NCBI GenBank assembly: GCA_003488965.1
Contig: DNJW01000071.1
Location: 1 to 12,157, forward strand
Reading direction: 5' to 3'
Length of the DNA: 12,157 nucleotides
From: Lachnospiraceae bacterium
Lineage (GTDB): Bacteria > Bacillota > Clostridia > Lachnospirales > Lachnospiraceae
Positions 5,141 through 11,996 of this stretch are shown here, in pieces. A program made the position numbers and the translations under genes. Position 1 is the first letter of the stretch. Every line of letters begins with the position of its first letter. The notes beneath the pieces were generated by a model, which searched no databases, was not told the origin of the DNA, and was given only the letters and a program-made list of their open reading frames with translations.

Positions 5141-7519
5141 ATGAACGAAAAAGTATTGCAAACCTTGGAATATAATAAAATTATTGATATGCTTACGGAA
5201 AAGGCCACTTCCGATCCCGGACGGAAGCTGTGCCGGGATTTGCATCCATTTGATGACATAAATGTTATAAATGAAGCGCAGACACAGACCTCTGACGCTC
5301 TTTCCCGTCTATTTAAAAAAGGCTCCGTTTCCTTTGGAGGAAATAAGGATTTGGGCTATACCTTAAAATCCTTAGGCATCGGCAGCGCTCTGTCTATAAC
5401 GGAACTGCTGAATATTGCCGGACTGCTGGAAAATGTAAACCGCATTAAATCCTATGGCAAAAAAGAAAGAGAAGATGAAAATACCGATTCCTTGGACAGC
5501 TTTTTCAGCGCCTTGGAACCGCTTAGCCCTCTCGCCCGTGAAATCCGGCGCTGTATTCTTTCGGAAGAGGAAATCAGCGATGATGCCAGTCCTGCATTAA
5601 AGCACATTCGCAGAAGTATGAGGATTGCCAATGACAAAATCCATTCCCAGCTGACCAATATGCTGGGAGGCTCCTGCCGCACTTATTTGCAGGATGCGGT
5701 TATTACCATGCGCAATGACCGCTATTGCATTCCCGTTAAGGCAGAATATAAAAATCAGGTTCCCGGAATGATTCATGACCAGTCTTCTACCGGTTCCACC
5801 TTATTTATTGAACCGGCTGCCATTGTTGCTTTGAACAACCAGATAAAGGAACTCTTCCTCAAGGAACAGGAAGAAATCAAAAAAATACTTGCCGGCTTAA
5901 GCGCCCAGGCTGCAGAGCATATAGACACGATCTCTCAAAATCAGTCAATCATGACTACCCTGGACTTTATCTTTGCCAAAGCGTCCCTTGCTATGGAACA
6001 GAATGCTACCGCTCCTGTTTTTAATACTGACGGATATGTCAACATCCGTAAAGGGAGACATCCTCTGCTGGATAAAAAGAAAGTTGTCCCCATTGACATT
6101 TATCTGGGCAAAGATTTCGACTTGCTGATTATCACCGGCCCCAATACCGGCGGCAAGACTGTTTCCTTAAAAACTACCGGACTTTTTGCCCTAATGGGGC
6201 AGGCAGGCCTTCATATTCCTGCCCTGGACCGTTCCGAACTGTCGGTTTTTACAGAAGTATATGCGGATATCGGGGACGAACAGAGCATTGAGCAAAGCCT
6301 CAGTACCTTCTCTTCCCATATGACACGCATTGTTTCGATTCTAAATCAAGCAGATAAAGACTCCCTTTGTCTGTTCGATGAACTGGGAGCAGGCACGGAT
6401 CCCACCGAAGGAGCTGCACTGGCAATTGCCATACTGGATTATCTTCATAAACGGAACATCCGTACCATGGCTACTACCCATTACAGCGAACTGAAAGTAT
6501 ACGCCCTGACAACTCCCTCCACGGAAAATGCCTGCTGCGAATTTGATATCAACACTCTGCAGCCTACCTACCGGCTCCTAATCGGCATCCCCGGAAAAAG
6601 CAACGCCTTTGCTATTTCTTCCAAGCTTGGACTGCCCGACCATATTATCCAAGAAGCCAAGACCCAAATCAGTCAGGAAAACATAAGTTTTGAGGACTTG
6701 CTTGCTGATTTGGAAAATAACCGGATTACTATAGAAAATGAGCGTGCCGAAATCGCCTCTTACAAAGAGGAAATCAAACTGCTGAAGGAAAAACTGCTGA
6801 AAAAAGAAGATAAAATCCAGGAAACAAAGGAACGGATTCTCCGGGAAGCCAATGAAAAAGCAAGGGATATTCTTCAGGAAGCCAAAGATGTAGCCGACGA
6901 AACTATAAAGGTCTTTCAAAAAGCCGGCCCAGGCGCTTCTATGAAAGATTTGGAAAAAACAAGGGAAAAAGTCAGAGGAAAGATTACCGAACAAAATGAC
7001 AGACTGTCCCTGAAATCCAAACCTTCCCAGAAAAAACAGCCTGCCCCCAAACAATTAAAGCTGGGCGACAGTGTTCAGATTCTTTCCATGGGGCTGAAAG
7101 GCACGGTCAGCTCTTTGCCGGACCATAAAGGAAACTTGTTTGTCCAGTGCGGTATCATACGTTCCCAGACAAACATTAAAGATATCGTTTTAATTGACGA
7201 TATTCCAGTGACAAAACCGTCATTTTCTGCCCATTCCGGCAAGAGCAATATTAAAATGTCCAAATCCTACAGTATATCTCCAGAAATCAATCTTTTGGGC
7301 AAAACTGTGGACGAGGCTATCGCAGAACTGGATAAATACTTGGATGATGCCTATCTTTCCCATCTTTCCAGCGTACGCATTGTACACGGCAAAGGAACCG
7401 GCGCACTTAGGAAGGCAGTCCAGGGACACTTAAAAAAGGTAAAATATATCCAATCCTTCCGCCAAGGGGAACACGGAGAAGGCGACGCCGGTGTCACAAT
7501 AGCAACTTTTAAATCCTGA
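5141..7519 (+). CDS. mutS2: Endonuclease MutS2 (recombination / ribosome-rescue ATPase)
   Basis: MutS2 is a dimeric ABC-type ATPase that binds branched DNA and limits homologous recombination; in Bacillus it also acts in rescue of collided ribosomes. At 792 residues it has the usual length. The core (about 1-300) is followed by the ATPase: Walker A GPNTGGKT at 333-340, ABC-signature-like QSLSTFSSH (385-393), Walker B LCLFDELGAGTDPTEG (409-424) and the HYSELK switch (447-452). A long charged coiled coil (about 515-625), a basic KOW-like segment (about 638-685) and a C-terminal Smr domain (about 714-790) complete it. In Smr, HGKGTGALRK is intact, but the usual LDLRG motif reads INLLG (716-720). 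The ATG follows TAGGAAA. The response-regulator gene starts 15 bases after its stop, so the three plus-strand genes are probably one operon. Confidence 0.95.
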   Translation: MNEKVLQTLEYNKIIDMLTEKATSDPGRKLCRDLHPFDDINVINEAQTQTSDALSRLFKKGSVSFGGNKDLGYTLKSLGIGSALSITELLNIAGLLENVNRIKSYGKKEREDENTDSLDSFFSALEPLSPLAREIRRCILSEEEISDDASPALKHIRRSMRIANDKIHSQLTNMLGGSCRTYLQDAVITMRNDRYCIPVKAEYKNQVPGMIHDQSSTGSTLFIEPAAIVALNNQIKELFLKEQEEIKKILAGLSAQAAEHIDTISQNQSIMTTLDFIFAKASLAMEQNATAPVFNTDGYVNIRKGRHPLLDKKKVVPIDIYLGKDFDLLIITGPNTGGKTVSLKTTGLFALMGQAGLHIPALDRSELSVFTEVYADIGDEQSIEQSLSTFSSHMTRIVSILNQADKDSLCLFDELGAGTDPTEGAALAIAILDYLHKRNIRTMATTHYSELKVYALTTPSTENACCEFDINTLQPTYRLLIGIPGKSNAFAISSKLGLPDHIIQEAKTQISQENISFEDLLADLENNRITIENERAEIASYKEEIKLLKEKLLKKEDKIQETKERILREANEKARDILQEAKDVADETIKVFQKAGPGASMKDLEKTREKVRGKITEQNDRLSLKSKPSQKKQPAPKQLKLGDSVQILSMGLKGTVSSLPDHKGNLFVQCGIIRSQTNIKDIVLIDDIPVTKPSFSAHSGKSNIKMSKSYSISPEINLLGKTVDEAIAELDKYLDDAYLSHLSSVRIVHGKGTGALRKAVQGHLKKVKYIQSFRQGEHGEGDAGVTIATFKS

Positions 7520-7534
7520 TGGAGGTTTACAGAT

Positions 7535-8236
7535 ATGGTCAGCAAACAAAAAATATTAATTGTAGATGATGACAACAATATTGCAGAATTAATTTCATTG
7601 TATCTCACCAAGGAATGTTTTGAGCCAATGATAGTCAATGACGGGGAATCCGCTCTGACCGCGGTGGATTCCTTTGCCCCCAATCTGATTTTATTGGATT
7701 TAATGCTTCCCGGCATTGACGGCTATCAGGTCTGCCGGGAAGTAAGGGCAAAATCCTCCATTCCCATTATTATGCTTTCCGCCAAGGGCGAAATTTTTGA
7801 TAAAGTCCTCGGTCTGGAACTGGGAGCCGATGACTATATGGAAAAACCCTTTGACTCCAAAGAGCTGGTAGCGCGGGTTAAAGCGGTGCTGAGGCGTTAC
7901 AAATCCGCACCGGCAGTCTCCGTAGCCTCCAATATAAAAAGTGTAGAATACCCCGACTTGATTATCAATCAGACCAATTATTCCGTTATTTACATGGGGA
8001 AAAATATCGATATGCCCCCCAAAGAGCTGGAACTTTTATATTTCCTTGCTTCCTCTCCTAATCATGTATATACCAGAGAACAGCTTCTCGACCAGATATG
8101 GGGATATGAATATATCGGCGATACACGGACAGTAGATGTACACATCAAGCGGCTTAGGGAAAAAATTAAGGACCACGCCTCCTGGCGTATCGATACCGTC
8201 TGGGGCGTAGGCTATAAATTCGAGGTAAGAGCATGA
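7535..8236 (+). CDS. OmpR/PhoB-family response regulator
   Basis: This 233-residue cytoplasmic transcription regulator is activated by phosphotransfer from the adjacent kinase. In the receiver domain (about 5-120), the acidic pocket is D11-D12, the phospho-acceptor is D55 (LILLDLMLPG), and the conserved switch residues are S82 and K104 (EKPFDSKELVARVKAVLRR). A winged-helix DNA-binding domain covers about 135-230, with the typical YTREQLLDQIWGYEY turn and the recognition segment RTVDVHIKRLREKI. All key residues are present. A strong GGAGG (7521-7525) lies 9 bases before the ATG, directly after the mutS2 stop. Its own stop overlaps the kinase start by 4 bases (ATGA). The regulon cannot be read from sequence; PhoP/ResD/WalR-like systems are the nearest structural kin, so no specific symbol is given. 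Confidence 0.93.
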   Translation: MVSKQKILIVDDDNNIAELISLYLTKECFEPMIVNDGESALTAVDSFAPNLILLDLMLPGIDGYQVCREVRAKSSIPIIMLSAKGEIFDKVLGLELGADDYMEKPFDSKELVARVKAVLRRYKSAPAVSVASNIKSVEYPDLIINQTNYSVIYMGKNIDMPPKELELLYFLASSPNHVYTREQLLDQIWGYEYIGDTRTVDVHIKRLREKIKDHASWRIDTVWGVGYKFEVRA

Positions 8237-9657
8237 GAAAAACCCTCTATTTAAAATTTATACTGGGCTATATTATTTTTGGCTTTTTCGGTTTTGTCGT
8301 CGTTGCCACATTTGTTTCCAATATGACTTTAGAACATTTAAAACGCGAAAAAGCGAATGCCCTATATTCGGAAGCCACCTTAATCGCCAAAACATATGCT
8401 TCGGATTTATATAACAGCGAAACTTCCCTGGATACCGTAAAACGGCAATTAGATGCCCTAAGCACCTACCTGTCGGCTACCATATGGATTATCAACCCCT
8501 CCGGGCGGATGGTGTTGGATTCTTCCTCACCGATAAACATAGAAAACGAAGTCGTAATCGAAAATTTTGACCCTACTGTAGTATCCGGCTCTTATTATAC
8601 TATGGGAAATTTTTTCGGTTCCTTTAACGAGCAGATGCTCAGTGTATTTTCTCCTATTACTTCCAGTTTCAAGGTAAAAGGTTACGTTGTCATCCATACT
8701 CCTATGAATGCTATTCAGGCATCCTGCAACAGCCTTTTGAATATATCCTATATTATGCTGGTTATTCTGTTCCTGCTTTCCTTGATTATCCTGATTTTTT
8801 TCACGGAAATTGTTTATCTTCCTCTCAGAAAAATCACGGAAGCTACAGAGCAATATGCCAGCGGCAATATGCATTACGAATTCCAGATAGACAGTGAAGA
8901 TGAAATCGGCTATCTGGCTGCCACTCTATCTTACATGGCAAGCGAAATTGCCCGTTCCGAAGATGACCAGAAAAAATTTGTCGCCAATGTTTCCCATGAT
9001 TTCCGTTCTCCTCTGACTTCCATCAAAGGCTATCTGGAAGCCATGCTGGACGGCACAATCCCGCCTGAAATGCACGAAAAATATTTGAATATTGTATTAA
9101 ATGAAACAGAGCGTCTGGCAAAGCTGACCAACGGTCTTCTTACCTTGAATAATATCAATACCAAAGGAATGCTTCTTGACAGAACCGATTTTGAATTGAA
9201 CCAGATTATCCGCAACACAGCCGCTTCCTTTGAAGGCACTTGTAAACAAAAATCCATTGCTATTGAACTTGTGCTGACCGGCGACAATATTTATGTCAAT
9301 GCAGATATGGGAAAAATCCAACAAGTTTTTTATAACCTTTTGGATAATGCCATCAAATTCAGCCACAATGATTCCCTTATAAAAATAGAAACCAGTGAGA
9401 AAAGCAACAAGGTTTATATTTCCGTCAAAGACAGCGGCATCGGAATTCCAAAGGATGATTTAAAACTAATATGGAACCGTTTTTACAAGTCGGATGCATC
9501 CCGCGGAAAAGACAAAAAGGGTACGGGGCTTGGCCTTTCCATTACAAAAGAAATCATTCATGCCCATGGCGAGCATATCAATGTCATCAGTACGGAAGGC
9601 GTTGGTTCCGAGTTTATTTTTTCCCTGCCCGTTTCCGATATCGACGATGAGGATTAG
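8233..9657 (+). CDS. Membrane sensor histidine kinase, partner of the upstream regulator
   Basis: This 474-residue kinase has membrane helix 1 at about 8-29, an extracytoplasmic sensor region of about 140 residues (30-168) containing a PAS/dCache-like strand pattern (TIWIINPSGRMVLDSS, 83-98), and membrane helix 2 at about 169-193. A HAMP linker (about 192-245) follows. The HisKA dimerisation domain has H255 in VSHDFRSPLTSIKGY, where D replaces the more usual E after the histidine. The HATPase domain shows the N-box QQVFYNLLDNAIKFS, G1 DSGIGIP (400-406), the F-box WNRFYK and G2 GTGLGLSI (430-437). All catalytic motifs are intact. The start ATG overlaps the regulator stop, with GAGGT about 8 bases upstream, so synthesis is coupled. 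The ligand is unknown. The C-terminus (SDIDDED) is acidic. Confidence 0.93.
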   Translation: MRKTLYLKFILGYIIFGFFGFVVVATFVSNMTLEHLKREKANALYSEATLIAKTYASDLYNSETSLDTVKRQLDALSTYLSATIWIINPSGRMVLDSSSPINIENEVVIENFDPTVVSGSYYTMGNFFGSFNEQMLSVFSPITSSFKVKGYVVIHTPMNAIQASCNSLLNISYIMLVILFLLSLIILIFFTEIVYLPLRKITEATEQYASGNMHYEFQIDSEDEIGYLAATLSYMASEIARSEDDQKKFVANVSHDFRSPLTSIKGYLEAMLDGTIPPEMHEKYLNIVLNETERLAKLTNGLLTLNNINTKGMLLDRTDFELNQIIRNTAASFEGTCKQKSIAIELVLTGDNIYVNADMGKIQQVFYNLLDNAIKFSHNDSLIKIETSEKSNKVYISVKDSGIGIPKDDLKLIWNRFYKSDASRGKDKKGTGLGLSITKEIIHAHGEHINVISTEGVGSEFIFSLPVSDIDDED

Positions 9658-9659
9658 CA

Positions 9660-9716
9660 AAACATTAAGAAACACTAAGGCTGCAAAGAACACAGCCTAA
9701 GTGTTTCTAAATGTTT
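9660..9716 (+). terminator. Long hairpin after the sensor-kinase gene
   Basis: AGAAACACTAAGGCTG (9668-9683) pairs with CAGCCTAAGTGTTTCT (9693-9708) over 16 positions with one mismatch. After an A/A mismatch the stem continues 7 bp further out (9660-9666 with 9710-9716), with a 9-nt loop. It begins 3 bases after the kinase stop. The T-run is weak, so it may act as a 3'-end stabiliser or a first terminator ahead of the next hairpin. The right arm recurs at 9774-9790. Confidence 0.55.
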
Positions 9717-9790
9717 CAAAAAATGCCAAAAATACGGCATTTTTCATCCGGATTCACGTTGCCTCAAAAGACGCAGCCTAAGTGTTTCTA
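9693..9790. repeat. 17-bp direct repeat flanking the terminator
   Basis: CAGCCTAAGTGTTTCTA occurs exactly at 9693-9709 and again at 9774-9790. The second copy supplies the last four codons and stop of the small minus-strand gene (9778-9972). The inverted arm at 9668-9683 can pair with either copy, so two alternative hairpins are possible. This fits a local duplication or slippage event around the terminator. Confidence 0.6.
9719..9744. terminator. Bidirectional intrinsic terminator between convergent operons
   Basis: AAAAATGCC (9719-9727) and GGCATTTTT (9736-9744) are perfect inverted 9-mers around an 8-nt loop. A-rich on one side and T-rich on the other, the hairpin ends transcripts from both the mutS2/two-component operon (plus) and the sigma/anti-sigma operon (minus). 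Confidence 0.75.
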
Positions 9791-9972
9791 TCCTTGGTGT
9801 TTAAGTAATCATCTACCATTTTTTTTACGCTTTCGTCCGAAAGGGGATAATGGAATTCGCGGATGATTCTTTCTGCGGTATAGCCCTTGTCCACCAGATG
9901 GCGGATGGCACCGCCGTATGCAAAATCTTTGGCAAAATTGGATAATGCTTCGTTAAAATAACTGTTCTCCAT
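9778..9972 (-). CDS. Small conserved-looking protein of the sigma/anti-sigma cassette (function unknown)
   Basis: This encodes a 64-residue soluble protein beginning MENSYFNEALSNFAKDFAYG, with GAIRHLVDKGYTAERIIREF in the middle. I recall similar small proteins, somewhat longer (about 70-80 residues), next to ECF sigma genes in Lachnospiraceae, but have no assigned function for them. No membrane segment, signal or cysteine motif is visible; the helix pattern suggests a compact three-helix protein. The ATG lies inside the end of the anti-sigma gene (20-bp overlap). Only a distant AGGA (about 12 bases upstream) serves as ribosome-binding site, so translational coupling is likely. The last residues and stop fall in the 17-bp repeat (9774-9790), so the original C-terminus may have been changed by that duplication. 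Confidence 0.65.
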   Translation of the reverse strand: MENSYFNEALSNFAKDFAYGGAIRHLVDKGYTAERIIREFHYPLSDESVKKMVDDYLNTKDRNT

Positions 9973-10741
9973 TCTCTTGTTTTTTCCTGACCTTTCTTTT
10001 CTGTATTACAATCCCTATCAATAACAGCACGGCTGCTGCCATAAGATTTCCAAAATCCTCAAAGAATATTTCTCCATATTTGTCCCCGAACCTTTGGAAG
10101 TCTCCCACCAGCCAATGGGTCAGATAATTTCCCGGAGCCGATAAAAAAGCAATCAAAGCCATTGCCAATACTGCATTTGCATGAAACAGCATGTTAGCTG
10201 CAACGCCGAGCCAGACAATGGCTATCCACAGCAAAGCAACCGGCAATCCCGTTCTCCAAAACCATAAACCGCCGATATTCATCAGATAATAAAGTACAAT
10301 TTGTACGGTACCCACTAATACTACCGTACAGACACTTAAAACTGCCAGTGCCTTTACAAATCTGCGTTTTCCGGAAACCACAAACACATAGGCCGGGGCA
10401 TAAGCGGTTACAATTCCTGCGGCGACAATATAAACCCAGGACAGCCTGCCTTCTACGGCCAAGTTTACAATAAAACAAGTTACAATAGCTATTACAGCCG
10501 CGGCCCCCATAATCCAATACAGCAGGCTTAACTTAGATTTCTTTAAAAATCTTTTAAACTCTTTTACATCCGGCGCCGTTTCCGCTGCCAGCGGCTGTTT
10601 CATCTGTTCCAGCACCGCTCTGCATCCTTCGCATCCCTTGATATGCTCTTCTATAGACTCGTTGGATGCCACGCTTGTCATATTGTCTATGTACATTGGA
10701 AGTAAATCCTTTACTGTATCGCATACTAATCTCTGTTCCAT
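9953..10741 (-). CDS. Zinc-type (zf-HC2) membrane anti-sigma factor
   Basis: This probably sequesters the ECF sigma factor encoded just upstream and releases it on an envelope signal. The start is placed at the ATG at 10741 (MEQRLVCDTVKDLLP), giving 262 residues. It has a close AGGAAG ribosome-binding site and matches the usual N-terminus of the family; the ATG 19 codons earlier would be deep inside the sigma gene and lacks support. The zinc anti-sigma motif is C7, then H33-x3-C37-x2-C40 (HIKGCEGC). About six hydrophobic segments follow from about residue 75 to 255, so the cytoplasmic sensor head is fused to a polytopic membrane domain rather than a single anchor. It overlaps the sigma gene by 16 bp and the small gene by 20 bp, forming a tightly coupled set. 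Confidence 0.8.
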   Translation of the reverse strand: MEQRLVCDTVKDLLPMYIDNMTSVASNESIEEHIKGCEGCRAVLEQMKQPLAAETAPDVKEFKRFLKKSKLSLLYWIMGAAAVIAIVTCFIVNLAVEGRLSWVYIVAAGIVTAYAPAYVFVVSGKRRFVKALAVLSVCTVVLVGTVQIVLYYLMNIGGLWFWRTGLPVALLWIAIVWLGVAANMLFHANAVLAMALIAFLSAPGNYLTHWLVGDFQRFGDKYGEIFFEDFGNLMAAAVLLLIGIVIQKRKVRKKQENGEQLF

Positions 10742-11226
10742 TCTTCTCTTCCTTTCATTAACTTCTGTTTGCCCCTGTAAAAGGTAACTCTTGCCCAATT
10801 TTCTGTTTTACCCATAATACTCCCGATTTCCGCAAAACTAAGCTCGCCAGCCAGCCGCAAATACATGACTTCTTTCGTGGACATATCCAAATGATGCAGC
10901 AGCCGGAACAATTCTACTTTTTCCACGTTGAGCAGATAATTATTCTCAATGGTATCGAACTCGCTGATTCCTTCCTCAATCTCCGCCACCGGAACTTCCC
11001 TATGACGCTTCTCCAGTTCCTTATACCAGAGCCTTTTTGCAATCTGACATAGCCACGCTGATATTTTGCATTCCCCCCGGAAGCGGTCAATCCCTTTCAC
11101 CGCCTGATAAAAAGTTTCCTGTGTCAGTTCTTCCGCCAAATCGGCATTATGGGTTAAACAGAAGAGGTATTTGTACACTGCTGTCACATTTTCCTCATAC
11201 ATTTCCTTTACTCTCTGCTTATCCAC
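10726..11226 (-). CDS. ECF-type (sigma-70 family) RNA polymerase sigma factor
   Basis: This is a 166-residue alternative sigma factor. Region 2 spans about 8-75 (DLAEELTQETFYQAVKGIDRF is the region 2.2 core; ISAWLCQIAKRLWYKELEK covers 2.3-2.4). A short acidic linker is followed by region 4 at about 105-160, with the helix-turn-helix LSFAEIGSIMGKTENWARVTFYRGKQKL. The start codon is GTG at 11226-11224, preceded by a strong AGGAGGTGA 7 bases away. It lies 68 bases after the trmL stop with no evident terminator, so read-through from trmL is possible. It overlaps the anti-sigma gene by 16 bp. A TGTAACG motif on the minus strand (11276-11270) resembles an ECF -35 element and could mean autoregulation, but no -10 at normal ECF spacing was found. 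Confidence 0.88.
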   Translation of the reverse strand: MDKQRVKEMYEENVTAVYKYLFCLTHNADLAEELTQETFYQAVKGIDRFRGECKISAWLCQIAKRLWYKELEKRHREVPVAEIEEGISEFDTIENNYLLNVEKVELFRLLHHLDMSTKEVMYLRLAGELSFAEIGSIMGKTENWARVTFYRGKQKLMKGREEWNRD

Positions 11227-11294
11227 CTTTTCACCTCCTCATATAGATAAGTGCAGCAAAAGCAGGATTCGTTACAAACAGAAATGAAATTATT

Positions 11295-11786
11295 TTACTT
11301 CCAATGCAGTCTATGCAGTTCTCCCTCCAGCTGCATATGGCAGAAATGATTCTGCCTCAGTGCCTCATACAATACCACCGCTACCGAATTAGACAAATTC
11401 AAAGACCTTATTTCATTTAACATCGGAATACGGATACAGGTTTCTTCATAATCCACCAATATCTCTTCCGGAATTCCCGCACTTTCTTTTCCGAACATAA
11501 TATAATCATTTTCCCCAAACCTTGCATCCGAATACACCTTTTTAGCTTTAGTCGTGGCCATCCAGATTTTGGCTCCCGGATTTTTTTCCAGAAACTCCGT
11601 AAAATTGATATAACGCCTTACATCCAAATGCTCCCAGTAATCCATCCCAGCCCGTTTGATTTCCTTTTCGTTCATCCTAAAGCCCAACGGCTCTATCAAA
11701 TGCAAAGATGTCCCTGTAGCCACACATGTCCTTCCGATATTCCCTGTATTTGCCGGTATTTCCGGCTGATGCAGCACAATATGCAT
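11295..11786 (-). CDS. trmL: tRNA (cytidine/uridine-34-2'-O)-methyltransferase TrmL (SPOUT family)
   Basis: This methylates the ribose of the wobble base of tRNA-Leu using SAM as a trefoil-knot homodimer. The ATG at 11786 (MHIVLHQPEIPANTGNIGRTC) is chosen. It gives 163 residues, the family's usual size, and has GGAG 6 bases upstream. The upstream in-frame ATG at 11894 would add 36 residues that are just translated inverted repeats, and the ATG at 11798 has no ribosome-binding site. Motifs are the N-terminal PEIPANTGNIGRT strand-loop, the GLDYWEH-like GMDYWEHLDV, and the knot motifs IMFGKESAGIPEEIL and RIPMLNEIRSLNLSNSVAVVLYEALRQ. All are intact. It is preceded by a highly structured leader (11801-11896). 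Confidence 0.92.
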   Translation of the reverse strand: MHIVLHQPEIPANTGNIGRTCVATGTSLHLIEPLGFRMNEKEIKRAGMDYWEHLDVRRYINFTEFLEKNPGAKIWMATTKAKKVYSDARFGENDYIMFGKESAGIPEEILVDYEETCIRIPMLNEIRSLNLSNSVAVVLYEALRQNHFCHMQLEGELHRLHWK

Positions 11787-11800
11787 ATTTTTCTCCATTT

Positions 11801-11896
11801 CTGCGCGGCTTTGTTGCACAAATCCATATATGGATTTCAAGTTTGTGGATGCCGCGCAGACACAAACTTGGGATTGAAAATTTCCAATTTTCAATC
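11801..11896 (-). promoter_or_regulatory. Structured trmL leader with mutually exclusive stems / possible pseudoknot
   Basis: Reading the minus strand 5'->3': first a perfect 11-bp hairpin (11896-11886 with 11882-11872, loop GGA); then CAAGTTTGTG (11870-11861) pairing with CACAAACTTG (11847-11838), whose loop holds CTGCGCGGC (11859-11851); then the palindrome AAATCCATATATGGATTT (11837-11820); then GCCGCGCAG (11809-11801), the exact complement of that loop. The GCCGCGCAG arm ends 4 bases before the GGAG of trmL. It can pair with the loop (a pseudoknot) or, as a long alternative hairpin, replace the 10-bp stem. This layout could control ribosome access. It could equally be a repeat element inserted in the leader. 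The repeats are seen directly; a function is inferred. Confidence 0.5.
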
Positions 11897-11897
11897 T

Positions 11898-11942
11898 TCA
11901 TCCCCCTGATATGGTAATCTTCCTCTCTTCTGTCTTGTCCAT
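11898..11942 (-). CDS. Possible 14-codon leader peptide upstream of trmL
   Basis: The minus-strand ATG at 11942 opens MDKTEERKITISGG and stops with TGA at 11900-11898, one base before the first leader hairpin (11896). No ribosome-binding site is visible upstream, so it may not be translated. It is listed because its stop abuts the structured leader, a layout seen in attenuation systems. No run of a single regulatory codon is present. Confidence 0.15.
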   Translation of the reverse strand: MDKTEERKITISGG

Positions 11943-11967
11943 TTTTATTTCAAATATGTACAAAATC

Positions 11968-11996
11968 AGTTTACCGTCTATTTCCTTTATTGACAA
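11968..11996 (-). promoter_or_regulatory. Candidate sigma-A promoter for trmL
   Basis: TTGTCA (11996-11991) and TAAACT (11973-11968) on the minus strand are 17 bp apart; the -10 is a 4/6 match. It would give a leader of about 175 nt containing the 14-codon ORF (11942-11898) and the interlocking hairpins. Confidence 0.4.

Noticed and set aside
4661..5259. Three overlapping minus-strand ORFs (63, 68 and 93 codons) between the HtrA-like gene and mutS2
   Set aside because: They run across the palindromic element, the promoters and the start of mutS2, lack ribosome-binding sites, and have compositions expected from translated repeats.
10742..10798. 19-residue N-terminal extension of the anti-sigma factor
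   Set aside because: It would start inside the sigma gene without a ribosome-binding site; the ATG at 10741 has AGGAAG and the family's N-terminal pattern.
11787..11894. 36-residue N-terminal extension of TrmL from an upstream ATG
   Set aside because: The extension is translated inverted repeats; the ATG at 11786 has a proper GGAG and matches the family N-terminus.
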